A stretch of DNA of 7,675 nucleotides from Nanobdellota archaeon. Lineage in GTDB: Archaea; Nanobdellota; Nanobdellia; Woesearchaeales; B3-WOES. Each line of letters starts with the position of its first letter. Position 1 is the stretch's first letter. Position numbers and translations under genes: made by a program. Positions 1-5,344 of the stretch are shown here, piece after piece. A model generated the notes under the pieces. That model did not search any database. It was not told the DNA's origin and saw only the letters and a list, made by a program, of their open reading frames with translations. Where the stretch lies: NCBI GenBank assembly GCA_023131705.1, contig JAGLZG010000022.1, forward strand, positions 1 to 7,675, written 5' to 3'.

Positions 1-502
1 TGCCAATATCTATAAATTTTTCATCTTTCATATTAAAAGACCTATAATTGTTTTTATCTTTATCGCATAATATTCTCGCAATAAATGAAAAAGGCCTCCC
101 TTTATGGTAATCTATTGCTTCAAGAGCATATTTTTCTATTGCTGATCTGCCTATAAATTCGTTTACAAAACGAACTTCTTTAGTTAAAACATTCTCTATT
201 TCTTGTTCTGTTGTTTTTTCTAATTTTGAATAAAATTTTTTTAGGATAGTTGAAATAGCGATTATTTCAAAGGCATATGAACTAAATTTAGAACCCCTGT
301 AATAATAAACATTCTTTCTGTTATTAGGTTCTTTTTCTTCTAGGAGAACACACAAAAATGAAGAATAACTAAGAATTAAACCTTCACATAAATCTGTCTT
401 CTTCCTAATATTCTCATCAAAGGATTCAACAATATAGTCTATTCCTCTGAGAGACGTATTAATTGGCAAAAATTTTTTTTTTAATAAACTCTTCTTAGCC
501 AA
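1..502 (-). CDS. Hypothetical protein, 3' end cut by the window edge, TTG start
   Basis: An uninterrupted frame of 167 codons runs leftward from a TTG at 502-500 and leaves the window still open. The start is chosen because a strong ribosome binding site, GGAAAGGTGG (518-509), lies 6 nt before the TTG, a TATA element (537-544) lies at the right distance for a short leader, and an in-frame TAG lies upstream. No ATG occurs early in the frame. The protein begins MAKKSLLKKKFLPIN and continues as a mixed charged and hydrophobic chain, with no signal peptide, no clear membrane segment and no cysteine or histidine metal motif. Near residues 71-92 there is a hydrophobic, probably helical stretch. I do not recognise the family. 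A run of ten A at codons 7-10 could be a slippage site or a sequencing risk, but the frame continues intact past it. It lies downstream of lysS with its own promoter, so a link to lysine is not implied. Confidence 0.75.
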   Translation of the reverse strand, partial: MAKKSLLKKKFLPINTSLRGIDYIVESFDENIRKKTDLCEGLILSYSSFLCVLLEEKEPNNRKNVYYYRGSKFSSYAFEIIAISTILKKFYSKLEKTTEQEIENVLTKEVRFVNEFIGRSAIEKYALEAIDYHKGRPFSFIARILCDKDKNNYRSFNMKDEKFIDIG

Positions 503-508
503 GACAAA

Positions 509-518
509 CCACCTTTCC
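509..518 (-). promoter_or_regulatory. Ribosome binding site that decides the TTG start
   Basis: The minus strand reads GGAAAGGTGG, then GTTTGTC overlaps into TTG at 502-500. The GGTGG core matches the binding sites seen before dapA (GGGTGG) and the PHP gene (GGTGA). It is the main reason to accept the non-ATG start. Confidence 0.7.
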
Positions 519-536
519 AATAAAATAAGTCTTGTC

Positions 537-544
537 TATATAAA
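537..544 (-). promoter_or_regulatory. TATA element of the TTG-start hypothetical gene
   Basis: The minus strand reads TTTATATA. Its centre lies about 38 bp before the TTG at 502, which predicts a leader of roughly 13 nt that just includes the GGTGG ribosome binding site. Confidence 0.6.
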
Positions 545-571
545 TATTTCTATTATAAAATGGTAACAAAA

Positions 572-589
572 GAAAAGTTATAACTTTTC
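572..589 (-). terminator. Perfect 18-bp palindrome over the lysS stop, candidate terminator
   Basis: GAAAAGTTATAACTTTTC equals its own reverse complement. On the minus strand it covers the last two lysS codons and the TAA, and is followed by TTTTG. As RNA it could form a 7-bp stem with a TATA loop, weak because it is almost all A-U. A terminator is the simplest reading; a protein-bound dyad is the alternative. Confidence 0.45.
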
Positions 590-2152
590 AAACAACCCAA
601 TAACCTTTTCTTCCCCAATTGCAAGTATGAATGATGCAAGTCTTGGCCCTCTTTCCTTGTTAATCAAAACCAAATAAGCGGCTTTAAAGAAATCCTTTAC
701 CTCCAGCTTATTTTCTTTTACAATACTGTAGAATTCTTCAAAAAGCGATTTTTCTGTAAATTTCTTTTTCTTCAGCCTTTCAGCAACATCTTTTAGCGCA
801 TTAACCTGATTTTTGTCTAATTGTTTCTTTGCTTCATCACTTGCTTCATCCTGCAGTTTAAACTTGAAATCATCAGGAGCATATTTCTCAATCCAGTTAG
901 AGGCACATCTAAACCTTAACTCCAGTCTTTCTTCATCCTCTTTTGTTTTCAGTTCTTTTTTATAATAATCCTTTACTTTATCCCACTCATTTTGATATAT
1001 CTGTATCACATTTGTCAGATGCCTGAAAGAAGGCTGGAATGGCAGTTTTTTTGGAATCTTTACAGCACTTAACTCATAGATTCTTTTTTGCTTTAGATAT
1101 TCTTTTTCCTCAATCTTTTCTTTTTTAAAGTATATCCTCTCGCACCTGTCAAAATCCTCATAAAGCTTTAAAACATCCAGGTCAAAAGATACTGCAAATT
1201 CTGTTGCAGGCCTTGAACCTGCAAAAAGCCATCTTATTAAATTAGGCTCATATATTTCCAGCATTTCTTTTAGGGTTATTATAACCCCTGTAGAGCTTGA
1301 AAATTGTCTTCCGCCTTTTATTGATATCCAGCCAAAACCAAAACCAACAGGGGGTTCTGTACCATAAACTTCCCTTGTTATTTCCCTTGCTGTATCAAAG
1401 GTTCCTCCTGCTGCAAAATGATCCTTGCCAGCACCCTCAAAATCAACTTTTTCATTAATCCACCAGGCAGGCACTTGTACACGCCATTTTAACTTAACAA
1501 GGCCTTTTTTCCTAAAGTCTATTTCATCTTTATTACCGCAGATGCATTCATATTTTATTTTATAATTTCCCAGGTATTCTATTTTTTCTGCTTCTAAATC
1601 ACATTTTTCACAATAAACAGAAATTGGCAGCCAACTCCTTTTCAATTTTTCTTCCCTGTATTTGTTAAAGATATCAGCAATTTTATCCTTATTTTCCAGA
1701 GCAACTTTAATCTCTTCTGCATATTCGCACTTTTGGTATTTTTCACTCTGCCTGATAATTTTTGGATTTACCCCAATAATTGGCAAGAATTTTTCAACCT
1801 GTTTTTCATTGTGTTCTGGATAATTTTTATGACAGCCAAAAACATCTGGAACTGAAATCAATGTTTTTCTTAGATTTGATTCTAGAATCTCTTTTTTAGG
1901 CATGTTTACAGGAACTTTTCTAAAAACATCATAATCATCCCAATAATGGAGAAACCTTACTTCTTTGCCCCTATCAATTAATGCTCTATTAACAAAATAG
2001 CCTGTGATAAATTCCCTGAAATTACCAATATGCAATGTACCGCTTGGTGTTACACCTGTTGCAACAGTGTAACTTTTCTTATTTCCTTTCTCATTAATTA
2101 TCTTTTCAGCAGCCTGGTCAGCCCAGTGCACAACTTCATTTTTTTCTTCCAT
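578..2152 (-). CDS. lysS: Lysyl-tRNA synthetase, class I (archaeal type)
   Basis: Charges tRNA-Lys with lysine in the cytoplasm using ATP. This is the class I, Rossmann-fold LysRS typical of many archaea and a few bacteria, unrelated to the common class II enzyme. At 524 residues it has the usual family length. The HIGH signature is HIGN at residues 41-44, after GVTPSGTL. A zinc knuckle with C181-x2-C184 and C203-x-C205 interrupts the catalytic core. The family block GKDHFAAGGTFDTARE lies near 242-257. The KMSKS region reads GRQFSSSTG at 281-289, which departs from the usual MSSSKG. The C-terminal helical anticodon-binding domain ends in the family hallmark GPRLASFIL near 503-511. The ATG is preceded by its own TATA box about 25 bp upstream, 35 bp after the aspartokinase stop, so the gene is probably transcribed separately and nearly leaderless. 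A tRNA-Lys gene lies about 3.2 kb upstream on the same strand. Confidence 0.97.
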   Translation of the reverse strand: MEEKNEVVHWADQAAEKIINEKGNKKSYTVATGVTPSGTLHIGNFREFITGYFVNRALIDRGKEVRFLHYWDDYDVFRKVPVNMPKKEILESNLRKTLISVPDVFGCHKNYPEHNEKQVEKFLPIIGVNPKIIRQSEKYQKCEYAEEIKVALENKDKIADIFNKYREEKLKRSWLPISVYCEKCDLEAEKIEYLGNYKIKYECICGNKDEIDFRKKGLVKLKWRVQVPAWWINEKVDFEGAGKDHFAAGGTFDTAREITREVYGTEPPVGFGFGWISIKGGRQFSSSTGVIITLKEMLEIYEPNLIRWLFAGSRPATEFAVSFDLDVLKLYEDFDRCERIYFKKEKIEEKEYLKQKRIYELSAVKIPKKLPFQPSFRHLTNVIQIYQNEWDKVKDYYKKELKTKEDEERLELRFRCASNWIEKYAPDDFKFKLQDEASDEAKKQLDKNQVNALKDVAERLKKKKFTEKSLFEEFYSIVKENKLEVKDFFKAAYLVLINKERGPRLASFILAIGEEKVIGLFEKL

Positions 2153-2172
2153 AGCCCATAGAAAAAAGATTA

Positions 2173-2182
2173 TTTATATAAA
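2173..2182 (-). promoter_or_regulatory. TATA element of lysS
   Basis: TTTATATAAA, identical on both strands, lies in the 35-bp gap between the aspartokinase stop and the lysS ATG. Its centre is 25-26 bp before the ATG and no ribosome binding site intervenes, which predicts a leaderless mRNA. Confidence 0.7.
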
Positions 2183-2187
2183 CGTTT

Positions 2188-3504
2188 CTATCCAAAATAG
2201 GATTTATGTATAGCTTTTACAGCGTTTAGACCATCTTTATTATCAAAAACTAATCCAAAATTAAAACCATTCTCTTCTGAGATGCCTTCATAAGATATTT
2301 TTGCAGAGTTTAAACTGCTAAAAACCTTAGCTGCGACACAAGAATCTTTTCTTATTCCATGCCCAATAATATTAACCTGGGTCTTATTGCCACATATAAC
2401 AGTAGTGCTCTTTGGATCATATTTTCGAACCTCTGATATAATCTGTTCTAATATATTGTAATTACCATTTTTTGCATCAACAGTGCATGCTATTCCAATT
2501 GTTGATGTATAGATCATATCAATAGACACTTTATGATGCTCGAATGCTCCAAAGAAATGTGCAGCAAGTCCGGGTGCAAATGCTCTTTTTGACGTAACAT
2601 GAACCACGTAAACCTCTTTGGATGTAATGGATTTTACAATATTTTTATGCACTTCTTTTTTATCTGTTATAATTGTCCCTTTATCTTTACGTTCAAAGGT
2701 ATTTTTTACCACTAAGGGTATATTTTTTTCTTTTGCAGGTTCAATAGATTTTGAGTGCAGTATCTTAGCACCATAAGCAGCTAATTGCTCTGCTTCATCA
2801 TAATCCAACCCTCTTATAATTTTTGTTCCTCTTATCTTTTTTGGGTCTGCTGTAGAAAAAAATCTATCTGTCCATATTTGTATCTCATCAGCATCTAATG
2901 CAGCACCTATGTATGTTCCAGAAAAATCAGAACATCCTCTGCCACCTAATAAAGTAATATCATCATTCCCGTCTTTCCCTATATAGCCTGTTACAGCAGC
3001 TATATCATTATGATTGCCTAAATTTTCTCTGATTTTTTCTTTTGATTCTTCTAATGGAGAAGAATTGAGATAGTTTGAATCTGTTATTAAGCCTATGTCA
3101 TAAGCATCAAATCCCTCTATTTTTAATCCATCATTTCTTGATTTTGCAACTAATAACCTTACTGACATTCTCTCCCCAAAAGATTGAACCTTTGCAGAAA
3201 ATCTATCGTAAGCAGGATCTTTATTTTTAAGAATATCCTCTAATTCATTTACTTCAGTTTCAATAATACTATTATCTAAACAATTTTTAGCTATAACATC
3301 TTGATGTATTTTTTTAATCCTCTTCAAATCTCTTAAATAACTCTTAGAATGGTACGCTTTATTTGCACATTTAATCAATAAATCTGTTATGCCAGCTAAA
3401 GCAGAAACAACAACCACATCCCCTGTTTTTGCCTCTTCTTTTAATATTCTGGAAACCAGGCCTAATTCCTTCATCGATGTTCCGCCAAATTTCATTATTT
3501 TCAT
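2188..3504 (-). CDS. Aspartate kinase with two C-terminal ACT domains
   Basis: Phosphorylates L-aspartate with ATP, the entry step of the aspartate family pathway to lysine, threonine and methionine. The amino acid kinase domain starts with the nucleotide-binding KFGGTS at residues 5-10, includes SFGER at 108-112 and GGRGCSDFS at 187-195, and has TADP at 218-221. Two ACT regulatory domains follow, about 298-365 and 373-436, typical of enzymes inhibited by end products. The length of 438 residues is normal for a monofunctional enzyme. Small departures are a Cys in place of the second Gly of GRGGSD and a loop one residue short before TADP. The ATG is fixed because KFGGTS must lie at the N-terminus. 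A TATA-like element (3524-3533) sits 24-25 bp before it, and a 31-codon ORF in another frame stops 2 nt before it, so separate leaderless expression and translational coupling are both possible. The sequence does not show which amino acid inhibits it. Confidence 0.94.
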   Translation of the reverse strand: MKIMKFGGTSMKELGLVSRILKEEAKTGDVVVVSALAGITDLLIKCANKAYHSKSYLRDLKRIKKIHQDVIAKNCLDNSIIETEVNELEDILKNKDPAYDRFSAKVQSFGERMSVRLLVAKSRNDGLKIEGFDAYDIGLITDSNYLNSSPLEESKEKIRENLGNHNDIAAVTGYIGKDGNDDITLLGGRGCSDFSGTYIGAALDADEIQIWTDRFFSTADPKKIRGTKIIRGLDYDEAEQLAAYGAKILHSKSIEPAKEKNIPLVVKNTFERKDKGTIITDKKEVHKNIVKSITSKEVYVVHVTSKRAFAPGLAAHFFGAFEHHKVSIDMIYTSTIGIACTVDAKNGNYNILEQIISEVRKYDPKSTTVICGNKTQVNIIGHGIRKDSCVAAKVFSSLNSAKISYEGISEENGFNFGLVFDNKDGLNAVKAIHKSYFG

Positions 3505-3506
3505 TT

Positions 3507-3602
3507 TTAACTATGACGCTCCTTATTTTTAAATTTGTTAAAAATAGAATTATCTACATTCACCCTGCATTTTTCCCCTTGTTTAATATTGTATAAAAGC
3601 AT
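3507..3602 (-). CDS. Candidate 31-codon small ORF or leader peptide before aspartokinase
   Basis: The minus strand carries AAAGGTG (3616-3610), a 7-nt spacer, then ATG at 3602 and a 31-codon frame ending in TAA at 3509-3507, two nucleotides before the aspartokinase ATG. The peptide starts MLLYNIKQGEKCRV and has five lysines, three within residues 23-27. It is in a different frame from aspartokinase, so it is not an N-terminal extension. The strong ribosome binding site and the tight junction suggest it is translated and could couple to or regulate aspartokinase. Lysine codons are frequent in AT-rich genes, so a lysine-sensing role is only a hypothesis. The putative aspartokinase TATA element lies inside this frame, which is an argument against it if that promoter is real. 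I do not recognise the peptide. Confidence 0.45.
   Translation of the reverse strand: MLLYNIKQGEKCRVNVDNSIFNKFKNKERHS
3524..3533 (-). promoter_or_regulatory. Candidate TATA element of aspartokinase
   Basis: The minus strand reads TTTAAAAATA, centred 24-25 bp before the aspartokinase ATG, the same spacing as at other genes here. It is a weaker match than TTTATATA and lies within a possible small ORF. Confidence 0.45.
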
Positions 3603-3630
3603 TTTAGAACACCTTTAAGTTTTTAGAACA
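3602..3630. repeat. Tandem 10-bp direct repeat TTTTAGAACA
   Basis: TTTTAGAACA occurs at 3602-3611 and again at 3621-3630. On the minus strand the two copies flank and partly overlap the AAAGGTG ribosome binding site of the 31-codon ORF, a location suited to a regulatory site. Confidence 0.4.
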
Positions 3631-3656
3631 ATGAAAGACTTATTGTGTGGTCTTAA

Positions 3657-3694
3657 AAGTAAACATAGAAAAATAGTGCATATTTTGTTTACTT
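3657..3694. repeat. Inverted repeat, 9-bp arms
   Basis: AAGTAAACA (3657-3665) and TGTTTACTT (3686-3694) are exact reverse complements separated by 20 bp. They lie between the candidate promoter at 3732-3739 and the small ORF before aspartokinase. Either an RNA hairpin or an operator is possible; chance is also possible at this AT content. Confidence 0.4.
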
Positions 3695-3731
3695 GTAAAA
3701 TTGTTCATATTTAATGTGTTAGAGGTCTTAA

Positions 3732-3739
3732 TATATAAA
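3732..3739 (-). promoter_or_regulatory. Candidate TATA element in the gap upstream of aspartokinase
   Basis: The minus strand reads TTTATATA, just after the stop and T-run of the 41-codon gene. It predicts a start near 3709, which would give a transcript covering the hairpin and small ORFs before aspartokinase. A 22-codon frame opens with ATG at 3708. Confidence 0.45.
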
Positions 3740-3745
3740 TTTTAC

Positions 3746-3752
3746 TAAAAAA
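3746..3752 (-). terminator. T-run after the lrp-dapA-small ORF operon
   Basis: The stop codon of the 41-codon gene is followed at once on the minus strand by TTTTTT. Oligo-T runs are the usual archaeal intrinsic termination signal; there is no strong hairpin. Confidence 0.4.
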
Positions 3753-3878
3753 TTACCCAGCCTCGTCATACCCCCTCATAAATGCCTCTTCTTCTGGACT
3801 TATTTCATCATTATCCACTAGCTCTTCCTGTCCTTCTTCATCATACACATTTTCATCATGTTCTTCTTTTTCTGACAT
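3753..3878 (-). CDS. Small acidic protein, 41 residues, coupled to dapA
   Basis: The ATG at 3878-3876 directly follows the dapA TAA (3881-3879) with no gap, and GGGTGA in the last dapA codons serves as ribosome binding site, so it is almost surely translated with dapA. The 41-residue product is extremely acidic: about 18 Asp or Glu against two Lys/Arg. The C-terminal part, ISPEEEAFMRGYDEAG (residues 26-41), looks like a short amphipathic helix followed by a Gly-Tyr turn and reads as the conserved-looking part of an otherwise low-complexity chain. There is no signal peptide, membrane segment or metal motif. I do not know the family; a protein-binding tail or a small modulator of DapA or a nucleic-acid mimic are guesses. 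It is the last gene of the lrp-dapA operon. Confidence 0.72.
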   Translation of the reverse strand: MSEKEEHDENVYDEEGQEELVDNDEISPEEEAFMRGYDEAG

Positions 3879-4781
3879 TTATTCACCCACAGATTTTAGT
3901 GCCTCATCTATTATTGATTTAGATTCAGCGTTTATATCATGTAAAGGAAGTCTTGGTACACCTACATTAAATCCAATTTTTCTTAACGCATAATGGACAC
4001 ACTGTGGATTATTTTGGATAAATAATGCTTTGTAAAGTGGCTTTAATCTATTATCCAACTCTTCAGCTTTATCATATTTATTGTTAAGAGCATAGTGGAC
4101 CATATCAGAAACCATTGCTGGAGCAACATTTGAAGCAACACTTATAACTCCCTTGCCCCCTTCTTTTATTATATCTAATGTTAGTTTATCATCACCAGAA
4201 AAAACAGCAAAATCAAGATTCTTTGTAGCTTTAATTATTCTTTTAACTTGTTCAAGATTTCCAGAAGCTTCTTTTAATGCTATAATGTTTTCTATCTTTG
4301 CTAATTCGACAATAGTTTCATAATACTTATCACTTGTCAAATCAATACCAGTTCTGCCAGGAACATTATAAAGGATGATTCTCCCGGAAATATTTTTTGC
4401 AATAGTTGAATAGTAATCAAAAATTCCTTCTGGGTCTGGTTTATTAGCATAAGGTGTAATCTGCATATGAAAATAAACTCCAGCCTCCCTCTCCACTCTA
4501 CCAACCAAATCAATAGCAGATTTTGTTTTATTACTACCATCTCCTGCCATAACTGTTTTATCTTTTGAAGCTTCTGCTACTGTCTTTGTTATTCTAACTT
4601 GCTCATCGTCATCCAATGTAAAAGATTGACCAGTACAACCAGATGGTACAATACCATCAATACCATTATTCAAATTATATTCAACCAGTCTTGGTATTAA
4701 ATCAAAATTTACCTTTCCGTCTAAGTTTTTTTCATCTGATCTTATTGGAGTAACCAAAGCTGTAAATGCTCCTTCTATCAT
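3879..4781 (-). CDS. dapA: DapA-family Schiff-base aldolase (dihydrodipicolinate synthase-like)
   Basis: A (beta/alpha)8-barrel of 300 residues in the DHDPS / N-acetylneuraminate lyase family. If it is a true DapA it condenses pyruvate with aspartate semialdehyde, the first step specific to lysine. The Schiff-base lysine is K170 in IALKEASGN. YNVPGRTG at 138-145 gives the catalytic Tyr138 and carboxylate-binding Arg143. GVISVASN near 210-220 matches the family. However, the GTTGES motif reads GCTGQS (48-53), so the position of E. coli Thr44 is Cys49, and TPYYNRP reads TPYANKP (109-115), so Tyr107 is replaced by Ala112. Two of three proton-relay residues are thus changed. The ATG is preceded by GGGTGG four nucleotides upstream and lies 15 bp after the lrp stop, so both genes form an operon with the acidic small ORF. 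Presence of aspartokinase nearby supports a lysine role, but another pyruvate aldolase activity cannot be excluded. Confidence 0.88.
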   Translation of the reverse strand: MIEGAFTALVTPIRSDEKNLDGKVNFDLIPRLVEYNLNNGIDGIVPSGCTGQSFTLDDDEQVRITKTVAEASKDKTVMAGDGSNKTKSAIDLVGRVEREAGVYFHMQITPYANKPDPEGIFDYYSTIAKNISGRIILYNVPGRTGIDLTSDKYYETIVELAKIENIIALKEASGNLEQVKRIIKATKNLDFAVFSGDDKLTLDIIKEGGKGVISVASNVAPAMVSDMVHYALNNKYDKAEELDNRLKPLYKALFIQNNPQCVHYALRKIGFNVGVPRLPLHDINAESKSIIDEALKSVGE

Positions 4782-4796
4782 TTTACCACCCTTATT

Positions 4797-5198
4797 CTAA
4801 TTTTGTTTTAAAACAGTAAAAGTTTCTGTATGAGCAACACCAGGTATAGACCTTACTAGCTCTATTGTATTATTCATATCATCCATCTTTGAAGAAGATA
4901 CCTTACATATAATATCAAACCTTCCTGTAACCTCAAATATTTCACCTATGCCAAAATTCTTTAATCTGCTGACAATCTTTTTTGTCTCTGTCCTTGTCTC
5001 TGTCTCAAGACCAACAATAACAAATATCTCTCCTTCTGTAACAACTGTGAATTTTTTTATAACACCTTCTTTGACCATATCATTAACCCTGTTCCTTACA
5101 GTACCCTCTGAAACATCCAGGGATTTGGCTATCTGCAAAAAAGGAGTCCTTGAATTCTTTTTTAATGCTTCAATTATTTTAGCGTCTATTTTATCCAT
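4797..5198 (-). CDS. Lrp/AsnC-family transcriptional regulator
   Basis: A 133-residue feast/famine regulator of normal length. The N-terminal winged helix-turn-helix covers residues 2-50 (MDKIDAKIIEALKKNSRTPF, then LQIAKSLDVSEGTVRNRV), with the recognition helix about 31-43. The C-terminal RAM (ACT-like) domain covers about 57-131, with the family signature VTGRFDIICKV at 90-100 and IPGVAHTETFTVL at 118-130; this domain forms the oligomer and binds amino acids. It is the first gene of an operon with dapA, 15 bp apart. By analogy with LysM of Sulfolobus, an Lrp-like regulator of lysine genes, it may sense lysine and control dapA, aspartokinase or itself; this is inference. The ATG lies 27-28 bp after the centre of a TATA element and lacks a ribosome binding site. 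A 10-bp direct repeat flanks that promoter and is a candidate autoregulatory operator. Confidence 0.94.
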   Translation of the reverse strand: MDKIDAKIIEALKKNSRTPFLQIAKSLDVSEGTVRNRVNDMVKEGVIKKFTVVTEGEIFVIVGLETETRTETKKIVSRLKNFGIGEIFEVTGRFDIICKVSSSKMDDMNNTIELVRSIPGVAHTETFTVLKQN

Positions 5199-5208
5199 AA
5201 CTCAATGT

Positions 5209-5269
5209 AATTACGAAAAACTATATAAATCTTTCTATTTTCTATGAAAAAGTTAATAGAATTACGAAA
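5209..5269. repeat. 10-bp direct repeat flanking the lrp promoter
   Basis: AATTACGAAA occurs at 5209-5218 and 5260-5269, 51 bp apart, about five helical turns, on either side of the lrp TATA element. The first copy overlaps the 8-bp palindrome GTAATTAC (5207-5214). The layout suits cooperative binding by an Lrp-type oligomer. Confidence 0.4.
5222..5229 (-). promoter_or_regulatory. TATA element of the lrp-dapA operon
   Basis: The minus strand reads TTTATATA, centred 27-28 bp before the lrp ATG, predicting a leader of only a few nucleotides. Confidence 0.7.
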
Positions 5270-5322
5270 TTAGTAATATAAAATTTATAATAAATATCAT
5301 TAAAATGCAGATAGCTTTTCAG

Positions 5323-5344
5323 AAAATAAAAAATTAAGAAAAAA
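5323..5344 (-). terminator. Oligo-T terminator of tRNA-Lys
   Basis: Directly after the discriminator base the minus strand reads TTTTTT (5344-5339), then another six T (5333-5328) and four T (5326-5323), the usual archaeal tRNA termination signal. Confidence 0.65.

Noticed and set aside
3631..3714. A 27-codon plus-strand ORF in the gap before aspartokinase
   Set aside because: No ribosome binding site or convincing TATA element; probably chance.
3505..3752. Lysine riboswitch upstream of aspartokinase
   Set aside because: No five-helix L-box-like arrangement is visible; only one AT-rich 9-bp hairpin. L-box elements are mainly bacterial.
4337..4540. A 67-codon minus-strand frame inside dapA
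   Set aside because: Shifted frame of a well-matched aldolase gene, hydrophobic translation without motif.
4948..5247. A 99-codon frame on the plus strand opposite lrp
   Set aside because: Antisense to a clear Lrp/AsnC gene, with no domain and no ribosome binding site.
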